This document shows, piece after piece, positions 31,595 to 40,900 of a stretch of 64,000 bases of DNA; the first letter of the stretch is position 1, and the number at the start of each line of letters is the position of its first letter. The notes under the pieces were generated by a model. The model did no database searches. It saw only the letters and a program-made list of their open reading frames with translations, and had not been told where the DNA came from. The DNA is from Cantharellus purpuraceus (Eukaryota > Basidiomycota > Agaricomycetes > Cantharellales > Hydnaceae). A program made the translations under genes and the position numbers. Where the stretch lies: assembly GCA_025174535.1 (NCBI GenBank), contig JALBUN010000014.1, positions 124,001 to 188,000 of the forward strand, written 5' to 3'.

Positions 31595-33029
31595 TGTCGG
31601 TTCGCTTAAGGAATAGATCCTATAAGCCTGCGCGCAACGGTCCTAGCAAACAGACGGTGTGTAATGCAGTTGTTCAGCACTCCAAAGATCAATCAGGGCG
31701 AGGGGTACGTAACAGGGAAGTGGGATAGTGCTCTGTGGTTGGATGAGGATGGGAGCAAAAGGTCGGTCCCGATGGCTGATCGTGCTCTGTGACTGGATGA
31801 CAATGCGGAGCCCGGTTGGGAGGTACGCGAAAGCTGGTTTCAGGAGAATCAACCTCTCGGTGGCGGAGGGAAATCTGATCGTTGAACCAAGGTGTTTTAC
31901 CTCAGTGTAGAGATGATGGATTGTGATGTAGAGCGTAGAGCGTAGACTTAGAGCGTGGACTTTGACTTTAGAGCGTGGACTTTGACTTTAGAGTGTTGGC
32001 TGAAAACTTGTTGATTGATTCCAAAGGCGAAAACTAGCGCCCTTTTATATACAAATCCCCAGGGCACAACGACACAATATGAGGAGCAAATGATGTGATA
32101 TGATGCAAGAAATGCTGATCAAGCCAGCTGACGAAGCGTGTGAAGTTGAACTACTAAAGGGGAAATCATGGAGAAATGAAACGACAGATAGGGGTAATCT
32201 TTGTAAGAATAGGGGGTGATGAGTAATAAAAGAACCAAAAATAGAACAAGGATGAGTAAGTCGTGTATGAATGAATTAAAAGATGAAACAGGGGTGAGTC
32301 ATATAAAAGAACAATAGAAACGTCCACCAATACCATCTTCCCTACGGCTCCGAAGGTTAATTGACCCTGAGTCACATGAGGACTTCAGTCAGCATCCACA
32401 ACAAATACTCCTTATTGTCTTAGTGATCCGTCTCCATATGGTATCCCGCTCCAAGAGTATTTGGTCCCTTTGCCTGACACGATGTAACCTGAGTCGGATT
32501 GAAGTGGGAGGATAGGTCGGCAATGGCGACTGAAATTCTACCTCACGTTCGACTCTTCTATCCGTGTTACGATATAGAGGTGAAATGTCGAGGAATGTAT
32601 ATGGTTCAACGGAATTGTGAAAGAATATGGGATCGCCAATGGCATAAGAGAGGCATGGTGGGGATCTTGGACGTTGAAAGAGTTTTGGAAGTATTTTGAC
32701 ACATGGAGGTGGCTTAACATGCCCGTGGAGCTCGGCGTATTTTTGATAGTCCTCTGTGTCCAGAGACCAGTGTGACGTATTATTAGAAGTGATGTTGGAG
32801 AGGGGAATAGAATGGGAAGCCATGTGAATGATGATGAAAGGATCGGTGTGAATAGAAGGCTGATAATGATCGATGGCGATGAAACACGAGTGACGATCGA
32901 TGGCTAGAATTAGAGACTGAGGTGGAGAGGGAGTTGCGGCGCTATTTAAAAGTTGATACGAAAAGACGCTGGCGGAGTTGGACTGTCAGAGTGGTTCGAT
33001 ATGCGTCCTCGATGCGTCCTGGCTCGTCA
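31595..33029 (-). mobile_element. Nested solo LTR, 1435 bp
   Basis: TGTCGG...CGTCA inserted in LTR X with duplication CCGC on both sides. Read on the minus strand, a TTTTAAATAG box near 32950, a CT-rich leader and an ATG at 32823 follow in promoter-like order, so minus orientation is likely. Short direct repeats of AGAGCGTGGACTTTGACTTT occur near 31.95-32.0 kb. Unrelated to the other LTRs here. Confidence 0.75.
32389..32823 (-). CDS. 144-codon ORF inside the nested LTR
   Basis: Starts MASHSIPLSNITSNN and ends RRITKTIRSICCGC. It lies wholly within the 1435-bp LTR, downstream of its promoter-like region. Composition is not biased, but no domain is recognised. In a full-length element this frame would occur twice, once per LTR. 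It could be the start of a longer gene that normally continues beyond the LTR, or chance. Confidence 0.3.
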   Translation of the reverse strand: MASHSIPLSNITSNNTSHWSLDTEDYQKYAELHGHVKPPPCVKILPKLFQRPRSPPCLSYAIGDPIFFHNSVEPYTFLDISPLYRNTDRRVEREVEFQSPLPTYPPTSIRLRLHRVRQRDQILLERDTIWRRITKTIRSICCGC

Positions 33030-33371
33030 CCGCTTCTGAGTGCCACTAGTTGGACGGTTGGATTCATCCACCTACTTCCTTTAGCCTCTAAGTGCATTCC
33101 CCTCTTTTTGGAATATCTGGACCCCTAAGCGTCCGTGAACTCTAGACTCTGGAAGTCTTATTCATTTCTTGCTGCTAAGAAACGTATTACCTTTCTGCGT
33201 ATAGTCTGCATTGACCAATACAAAGGATTGTAACCAAAGTACAAACGTTAAATCGTTTCTGGAGTTGTGCTGCAGCAGGGTTTGATATTCTTCTCAGCTG
33301 TTCATTCACGGAATTGTGGTGATTTAGAGTTTGCCCTAACACCATAATTTTGCGGGTTCCAAAACAAATAC

Positions 33372-33521
33372 CACTACACACGCGAACGTGTCCAGAACAA
33401 GGATGTTTCGTTCTGATACATTCCCACTTCTGAAATGCCCGCTGATATTCTAACGAAGGCTCTATCCTGTTCTAAGCACGAAAAGTTCACTCACATGCTG
33501 GGCTTACGCTCATGTGCTTGA
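33372..33521 (+). pseudogene. pol: Copia-1 Pol C-terminus (displaced piece)
   Basis: Reads HYTRERVQNKDVSF, an in-frame TGA, then YIPTSEMPADILTKALSCSK and HEKFTHMLGLRSCA with a stop. It is the end of the copia RNase H domain. The preceding residues (HIDVQY) are at 46.94 kb on the minus strand; the AATAC duplication links the two. Confidence 0.85.
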
Positions 33522-33626
33522 AGGTGCATGTTCCGGCACTGCATCACCTACCAGCATTGCAGCGAGGGGGAGTGTTGACGCATATATCCACACTATGATA
33601 TCTACCGGCATCATAGTGAGGGGGAG

Positions 33627-33889
33627 TATTGGAATGTGGAACGTATACACATACCACAATGCGTCAACATGATTGTGGTTAAGCATGCCATGTTCCACTT
33701 GTCTCATCACTACTATTCCGCTGTTCCACACTCCACACTGGTGACCATATATATAGTGGCCACCAGTCATTCCTTCCCCTCAGTCGTATTCTCTACATAC
33801 TGACTGAGGTAAGGAATTAAGTCTTATTTATTTACTGTCGGTCCACTCATGTACTACGTCATACAGATCTGTCTGTACAGATTCTAACA
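33627..33889 (+). mobile_element. Copia-1 3' LTR (263 bp)
   Basis: TATTGGAA...TTCTAACA preceded by the polypurine tract GTGAGGGGGAG (a second copy of this tract lies ~55 bp upstream) and followed by the target duplication GTTGA (33890-33894). TATA-like box near 33747-33755. E1 33784-33808, 58-nt intron 33809-33866, X 33867-33880, then 9 nt to the end. It lacks the 54-bp spliced leader copy present in the 5' LTR. Confidence 0.9.
33778..33809 (+). promoter_or_regulatory. Leader stem-loop of the copia-1 3' LTR
   Basis: CCTCAGTC/GACTGAGG with GTAT/ATAC inside, about 30 bp after the TATA-like box. Confidence 0.7.
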
Positions 33890-35217
33890 GTTGACACCAC
33901 CGGTGGTGTAGTATTCGCAGAGCTCGTTGGTGGCACCCTTAAGGGCAACAAAGATACGTGCGAGATGATATAAGGAAGATGTCTTGGATAATTGAAGATG
34001 GGAGTGAGGGATTAAATAGCAGGGCGGTTGTGCCAAATGACACCTGCGATAGCGAGTTGACTTCCTGCAGAGGGATGAGAGGGGGAAGGTGATGATCAAA
34101 AGGAAGAGGATGTTAAGGAGGGTGCTGACCTACGACAGTTAAGAGGAAGGCGGGAAAAATGCCTTTCTTCTTGTTGGCCTCGTTGTAATTCCAAGTGTAA
34201 TAGTAAGCAGCCGCTTGGTACATGGCCTCACCGTTGGAGCCGCAGGCCTCCTTTCTTGCTTTGATGAGGAGAAGAGGATGGTTATCCTTGGACTTGAGGA
34301 CAGCATCCATGTCACTGGGATAGCTTGAACCTTTCCGCTTTGATATGGATTTGTTCAAATCATCATCGACAATTGGGGGAACCTTGTGACTACTAATCTG
34401 GAGGCCATAGTTGCAAAAGAGGTGGATGAGATCAGCAGTGCAGGACTGTTCAGAGGGATGATACTTGGCCATGGTTTTGGAGAGACTGTCGACAAAGGTA
34501 TTGTCGGCGGTGTTGATTTCGAGATCGAGGTCTTGATAGTCTTGGATGAACTTGGAGAAGACAGGGTGGTAGTGAAGGATGCTCATAGGTAAGGCAGCGC
34601 CTTCGGGGCGTTCATGGTAAAACATGGGATCGTTGGGGTCGGCCTGGGAGTGGCAAGAAGCGATGGCAATGGAGGAAGGGGCATGTATATCGGGGCGAGT
34701 TGCTTTATTGTGCCTGAGGCGGAGATTGTAGATGGGGTGGGCGAAGCTGCGAGGAGCGGAAGGAGGGGTAAAAGGAATGATGTACTGGGGTGTGGTGACA
34801 GGGACTGGGATGATGGGAAGAAAGGAATCAATATGATATGATAAGAGGAGGACGAGGATGATGAGACGAGAATGATGATGAATGAATAATGGATGATTAG
34901 GATGAAGGGTGAGAGACCGACCTATGACGACGTGGATGGCTTGCTCGTGGTTGGGATCGACAGGGTGAAGGGGCCAATGGGCGCCGATTCTGCGGTTGCG
35001 AAGGCGTATGGCGAGTGAGGGGTTGGAATCAAGACTAGCGAGGAAGGTTTTGACCATGTTGAGGATGTCATTGTCGCTGAGGCCGTCCGTGATAAGGAGG
35101 GGTGTGAGAGGCTGAAGAGAGGAGGGGTGAGAAGGGGGTGGATTCGGTTAGAAAGAGAGGGGACCTTGAGGATGGTCCAGTTATCAATGAATGTGTGGGA
35201 TTTTGGGATGGTGTCGC
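33890..35217 (-). pseudogene. Nuclease-kinase (Crinkler-like) gene, 5' half
   Basis: Minus-strand exons: 35217-35165 (DTIPKSHTFIDNWTILK), from about 35110 (LITDGLSDNDILNMVKTF...HEQAIHVVI), about 34758-34132 (YNLRLRHNKATRPD...IFPAFLLTVV) and about 34079-33890 (SQLAIAGVIWHNRPA; ARIFVALKGATNELCEYYTT in another frame). The third exon has a PD-(D/E)XK-like strand (HPLLLIKARKEACGSNGEA), but the position usually held by the catalytic Glu is Lys. A stop and a frame change follow in the last exon. The 3' half, a kinase-like domain, is at 51337 on the plus strand; the shared GTTGA/TCAAC duplication shows that copia-1 inserted between them. The start is lost beyond 35217. REase-plus-kinase fusions are known among eukaryotic Crinkler-type proteins; the role here is inferred. 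Confidence 0.6.
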
Positions 35218-36649
35218 TGTTTTGGAACCCGCAAAATTATGGTGTTAGGGCAAACTCTAAATCACCACAATTCCGTGAATGAACAGCTGAGAAGAATATC
35301 AAACCCTGCTGCAGCACAACTCCAGAAACGATTTAACGTTTGTACTTTGGTTACAATCCTTTGTATTGGTCAATGCAGACTATACGCAGAAAGGTAATAC
35401 GTTTCTTAGCAGCAAGAAATGAATAAGACTTCCAGAGTCTAGAGTTCACGGACGCTTAGGGGTCCAGATATTCCAAAAAGAGGGGAATGCACTTAGAGGC
35501 TAAAGGAAGTAGGTGGATGAATCCAACCGTCCAACCAGTGGCACTCAGAAGCGGGTAACAGCAATGTGTGAAGTAGTCTAGCAACTGCTTCACACGAGTT
35601 CAAGCTTCTAATGCTCTGCAAAGGCAGTACACACTAGTTACTTAAACAAGAGCACTAATGGCAGGACTATCGACAGACAATCTCACCCTGTAGATTCGTA
35701 GTCACGTGAGGCAGATACTACACTCACGCCCAAAGCAGGAATATCACTACCTTGAGTGCAATCAAGTACAGTTACACAACTGTAAAAGATCCTTGAACTG
35801 GTAATCAACAGTTACTGAGATAGAGGATGACACTGTATGTCACTCTAGTCACACTGGTGTGCAGAAGATGGGTAGAATATGATGATATGTTATTCTTTCA
35901 GAGGCAGAATGGCCTCCTTATATATTGTATTTACAGGGGCTGACTAATGCTTCTGGAATATTCTACCTATTAATAGATGGAAACTACTGGAAGGTTGTGG
36001 AAGGTGGGAGAAAGGGGTAGAATATTCCAAGCCAATCACAGGATCTGATCACAGCACTAACACTGATCAGGAGCTGAATAATGGTTCTGGAAAGTTCTAT
36101 CTAATAATAGAGGGAAACAGCTAGAATGTTATGGAAAGGGGTAGAATATTCCAAGGCAATCACCTGATTTGATCACCCATCAGCTGATCTGATCCCTGAG
36201 CTAGGCACTGATCAGGCAAAAAGAAGGGTGTCCACCCTGTTTTCTGCACTGGTTTGGACAGCCATGGATAGCCACATGTCATGTGATGATCTGCACGGAA
36301 AATAGTGCCCTGAGAGGCTGTGGTTGTTAAGTTAGAGAATATTTATTGATCAGAGACATCTGAGCTTGAATTGAGGCCAAATGCCTGGTCCAAAGGGGGA
36401 GAGGCGGCTGTGTGAAGGTTTGTGGGCGCCTATGGGTCCACAACTGTAGCACAGCAGAAATAAATGATTCTGGGCCGAGTTCTGCATGGAATATTCCCAG
36501 AAAAATATGGAAAAATAGAGAATATTTGAATAAGTCCATTCCAGGTACAAGCATCAAATATATGCTGATATTTAGGAATGGAAAAGCAAAGAATAGCACA
36601 TTGGTGCTGCATAAATGGAATTTGATAGGGAAAAGGTGATTCCCATACA
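35218..36649 (-). repeat. Gypsy 3' LTR
   Basis: TGTATGGGAA...TTCCAAAACA in element sense. It differs from the 5' LTR at only a few sites (for example near 36410 and 36639). Confidence 0.95.
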
Positions 36650-36663
36650 TTCATCCCCCCTTC
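36650..36663 (-). promoter_or_regulatory. Gypsy polypurine tract
   Basis: GAAGGGGGGATGAA on the minus strand, directly before the 3' LTR; primer for plus-strand synthesis in this class of element. Confidence 0.8.
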
Positions 36664-36681
36664 AAATATTCTTTCCCTGAC

Positions 36682-37710
36682 CTAGTCACGCACATCTTTC
36701 CTCCCTTCCGTCCTCTCATATCCTCCAGAGTTACCCGTGGCATAAGGATTTTTGAACACACGAGTCGTGAGTCGAGTCCGACGAGTCAATATAGGTTTAG
36801 GAACTCGAGGATCATAGGAGTGAGTTGAGTTTTTGTGATAGGGAGGAGGAGCTGGTGAGTTGGGAGGAGTGGTGATAGAAGACGTGGGAGCAGAGTATGA
36901 GCTAACATATCCACGTGAAAGGGAAAGGTACATCTCTTGAAGTTGGGTCGCTGAAGGTTGCCACAACACAAGTTGTTTCTTGTTGGCATCGTCACCATCA
37001 CGATTGGCCTCGAAAGGGGGCGACCAGCGGGGTCTTTTGAGACCATCAGGTTCAGCATGGGCTCTGAAAGCATGAACGACTGGGAGAGAGGGGAGAGAGG
37101 ACTCGGATATAGTGGAGTTCACCTCAGTGGCTTGGGAGATTCCGTCATCAAATTCTGACACGTCATCCAAAGGATGGGAGTAGAGTGGTGAAGTTGGCCA
37201 CCTCCAGGAGCAGCCTGGGAGGCGTGCACTATTGATTTTGGATTTGCAGATCCATGCAGAGAGCTGGCGAGACTGATTCTGCCAAGCACGGATCCATTCA
37301 CGTATGACAGAGGGTTTCTCTGGGAGGAGGAAGAAGTTGAATGAGAGTTGGTTACGAGCTGGAAAAGGAGGGGGAATCATATCTATCTCCTGGAGCTTTC
37401 CAAGAGGAATCTCAGAAGGGAGAGGTTCGAGGGCTGACTTGCCGTCCCATCCGTGAGCAGCTGCGAGAATGTATCGAGTTTTCATCTTCAACGTCTCCCA
37501 GAAGCTGCTGGCAAGGTCATTGCGTAGTATGGCATACTCACTTGCCGGTGCTTCAAGATAGATGAAGTCAAAACGATTGGGTTGGTAGAAGTCGAAGTTG
37601 GAAGTGAATTGGAGTCCGTAGTTAGGTACAGGAACTCCACCTTGTATATATGTATCGTTTTCTTTATGAATCACGAAGTCAATGACAGACACATCAGGGT
37701 AGTTAGCCAT
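36682..37710 (-). CDS. Additional gypsy ORF downstream of Pol (342 aa), unknown
   Basis: Intact same-strand ORF 197 bp after the Pol stop, in the position where retroviruses carry env. It starts MANYPDVSVIDFVIHKENDT, has an aromatic-rich N-terminal part (FDFYQPNRFDFIYLEAP, MKTRYILAAAHGWDGKS), a Trp-rich middle (IREWIRAWQNQSRQLSAW) and a Ser/Pro/Tyr-rich basic tail. I see no signal peptide, membrane segment or cysteine pattern, so an envelope protein is not supported. The first ~180 residues look globular; the rest looks disordered. Expression would need a subgenomic or spliced RNA or an internal promoter. Confidence 0.7.
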   Translation of the reverse strand: MANYPDVSVIDFVIHKENDTYIQGGVPVPNYGLQFTSNFDFYQPNRFDFIYLEAPASEYAILRNDLASSFWETLKMKTRYILAAAHGWDGKSALEPLPSEIPLGKLQEIDMIPPPFPARNQLSFNFFLLPEKPSVIREWIRAWQNQSRQLSAWICKSKINSARLPGCSWRWPTSPLYSHPLDDVSEFDDGISQATEVNSTISESSLPSLPVVHAFRAHAEPDGLKRPRWSPPFEANRDGDDANKKQLVLWQPSATQLQEMYLSLSRGYVSSYSAPTSSITTPPNSPAPPPYHKNSTHSYDPRVPKPILTRRTRLTTRVFKNPYATGNSGGYERTEGRKDVRD

Positions 37711-37907
37711 AGTGGAAAGAAGTAGATAGGTGGAAAGACTAAAGATTTGCTGAGGTTTTTCAAAAGTTAGATGCGGTTGGGATTGAGTAAAATGAAGACA
37801 TCATGATATTGGGTTTATAGAACAGTAGGGAAAGGATCTGGAATAGCTAGGAAGGGGAAGGAATAGGGTAGAAGGCCGAGATAAGAGAGTCATAGATAGA
37901 GGAAGCC

Positions 37908-40900
37908 CTAGTGGCGAGAGATACCCCGATCGCGTCGATCCCAATCGCGAAGGAGGTCGGGAGCGTTGCGAAGGTTCTTTCGCGGGAGCCACTCGTCATA
38001 TGATGAGTCGTATCCGATGAAACGCGTGAGGAGCTCCTGGACACGCCGGCCATTACGGGCCTTTCGCCATTGTTCACCGATGATGGACTCGACCTCGAAT
38101 TCTGGGAGTTGCGTGAAATCAGCGCGTTCGAGAGATCTGAGAGGTCGTGAACCGAAGGAAGGGGGTGAGGAGGAGTAGAGCTCGAGGTGAGCAATGTTAA
38201 GGACAGGGTGGAGCCCGTATGACGCGGGCATGCAAAGGCGATAGGTAGCCGGCCCTAATTTTTGTATGATATCAAAGGGGCCATCATATTTCATTTGGAG
38301 CTTCTTACCTAGGCCTTTCTGAGCATGCAATAGACTGAGGGAATGGGGATTGATGAGAACGCGATCGCCAACGTCGAATTCTTGAGCCAGACGACCGGTG
38401 TTGAAATTCTTTTGCTGAGCAACCTGCGCAAATTGCAGGGCTTCTCTAGCCTGAGATCGGTAAGTAGCTAATTCACTTAGGAAGTCCATAGCTTTCGTAC
38501 TTTCAACTTCATTGGCAGGGGACTTGATTAAATCAACGCGATCGACCGATCCAACTGGTCGCGGGGCCGGCGGGCTGGAAGGCCGGTGAACGCCGTGAGT
38601 AGATGAATGAATGTAGGAAGATGGAGTGCGTGGATGGTAGCCATACAGTAGAAATGCCGGCGCGAATCCAGTCGCGGAGTGTGGGAGGTTATTGTAGGAT
38701 AGAGCAAATGGAGAGAGGAGAGCCGCCCAGTTGTCGCGCGTCGGGCTTACATAAGAACGTAGTGCGGTTTCAAGCGTCTGGTTCAACACCTCAGTTTGAC
38801 CATCTGCTTGAGGGTGATAGGCTGTAGTTAGAGCTCTTCTAGTATTTATTTGCTTGCATATCTCTTTCCAGAAGGTGCTGGTCCATCTGGGATCTCTGTC
38901 GGATATAATTTGTTTGGGAATTCCATATTTGGATAGCACATGTTCAAACAGTATCCGAGCAGTTCCCTCCTCATTAATAGTGCTTTGAGTAGGGACAAAG
39001 ATGCCAAACTTTGTAAGTTTATCCACTATCACCAGGATGGAATCGTACCCATTGCTATCGGGTAATTCCATAATGAAGTCCATGGTGATAACTTCAAAAG
39101 GATTTTCTGGAATAGGTATGGGCTGCAACAGTCCAATAGGTGCGTGTCGCCTTGGTTTGGCTTTCTGGCAAATATCACAGCTTACAACAAACTTCTTGAC
39201 ATCTCTACTCATTCTAGGCCAATAGAAGGTAGAAGCCAGTTTGTTGTACGTTTTATGATAACCCGCATGAGCTCCTTCAGTGATTTCATCATGAATTTCA
39301 CTTAGAAGATTAGATTGCTCAGCCTTGGGTACACATAGCCTGTAATTGCCATTCCAATCTTCAAAGTAAAGCAATCCATCCTCATTTTCAAAAAAGAGTG
39401 GATGCTTCGGACTGATCCAATTAGACTCCTGTCGTAATTCAGATCTGACCCTTTTGAAGTAAGGATCTTTGGCATACGCATCAACTATTTTCTGAATCTC
39501 TTCCTGAGCAAGGCTAGAGACTAGATTATAGCCTTTGGCTGTCACGTATGGAATGGTGAAATCTTCTTCCAGGCTGGTATTGACTTGGATGGAAGAAGCA
39601 TGCACGTTCAGTGGAATTCTCTGGTTCTCTTCTTCATATGCAGCCATTAACATTAAAGTTCTGGCTTCAAAGTGAGGAGAGATATCAGAATAAAAATCCA
39701 CAAGTGGATCCTGTTCCGAGTCCAGGATAGTAGGAATGGAGTCATCAGAAGAAGGCCCATCTTGATATGGAACATTCCTTCTGAGTCTGGAAATAGGATC
39801 TACATTAGAGTGAACCCGTCCTGCTCGGTGTACGATTTTTAATTCAGGGTATGCAGCAAATACAGTTCCCCAAGTTAATAACCGCCGATTAACATTTTGG
39901 TAGGTCCGACTCCAGATGAGGGCTGCATGGTCTGTGATGGCTACTACTTTCTCCCCTTCAATGTAGGGTTGAAATTTGATAAGACCGTCTCGTAATGCAA
40001 GTGCCTCCCTTTCTGTAGGAGAGTAATTCCTTTCAGCTGGTTTCAAGGTACGAGACCAGTAAGCAATGACTCGTTCTACTGAAACCGTAGTGTTTTCAAA
40101 GTCTTTATCCCAAGTACCTGGCTTAGGGAGAGTTTCATCTTTTAACACAGGAATCACCAATTGTGGTACAGGTAATCCTTTGTCATAAGCTGATTTGAGT
40201 TTCTCATACCCTTTGGTACCTTTGAGATCTCTGATTTTGAGAGGTTGAATCTGCTGAAGTATAGCAGCGATTCCGACATCACATGCATCAGAGTAGACTC
40301 TATATCCGAGACCAGGAATGGCATACGCTCTGACTGGCGCACTGACAAGGGCATTTTTAGCCAAATCAAAGGCTTCTTGTTGAGTATTGCCCCATTCCCA
40401 AGTTGAATTCTTTTTGAGCAATTCAAACAAGGGAGCTACAATCCATGCATAGAATGGTATATATGAGGAGAAGTATACCACCATTCCGAGGAAGATTTGT
40501 AGGTCATGCACATTCTTTGGTTCTGCCAATTCCAGTATAGCATCTATCTTCTCCTTGTGAGTTGATAGACCTAACCGTGATACCTTTTGTCCTAACAGTA
40601 GCAATGACTGGTAGGCCAAATGGCACTTAGCAGGAGATAAGGTGATACCAGACTTTTCTATAGCTCCGAACACTTTGTCTAGATGATCCAAGTGTTCTTT
40701 GAATGTCTTGGAATATATGACAATATCATCAATATAGACCAGGGCAAACACCCATAGAAAAGGTGCTAGGACACCTTGCATCACTCTTTGAAAGACTGCA
40801 GGTCCATTCCGATACCCAAAGGGCATCTGTTTGAACTGATACAGTCCTCTATGAGTTCTGAATGCAGTTTTTTCTTTGGCACTGTCCAACATTTGCAGCT

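Larger units (their letters stand above)
30496..33366 (+). mobile_element. Gypsy LTR X, interrupted by a nested solo LTR
   Basis: Plus-orientation gypsy LTR (TGTATGGGAA...CCAAAACA). Subtracting the nested 1435-bp LTR and its 4-bp duplication leaves exactly 1432 bp, the length of both LTRs of the complete element. A TATA-like ATATATAAGG lies near 31.22 kb. Its left flank is copia-2 gag, its right flank AATAC plus the 3' end of copia-1, so it joins two unrelated insertion sites. Confidence 0.9.

Noticed and set aside
36682..37710. Envelope protein
   Set aside because: No signal peptide, membrane segment or cysteine-rich ectodomain is visible.
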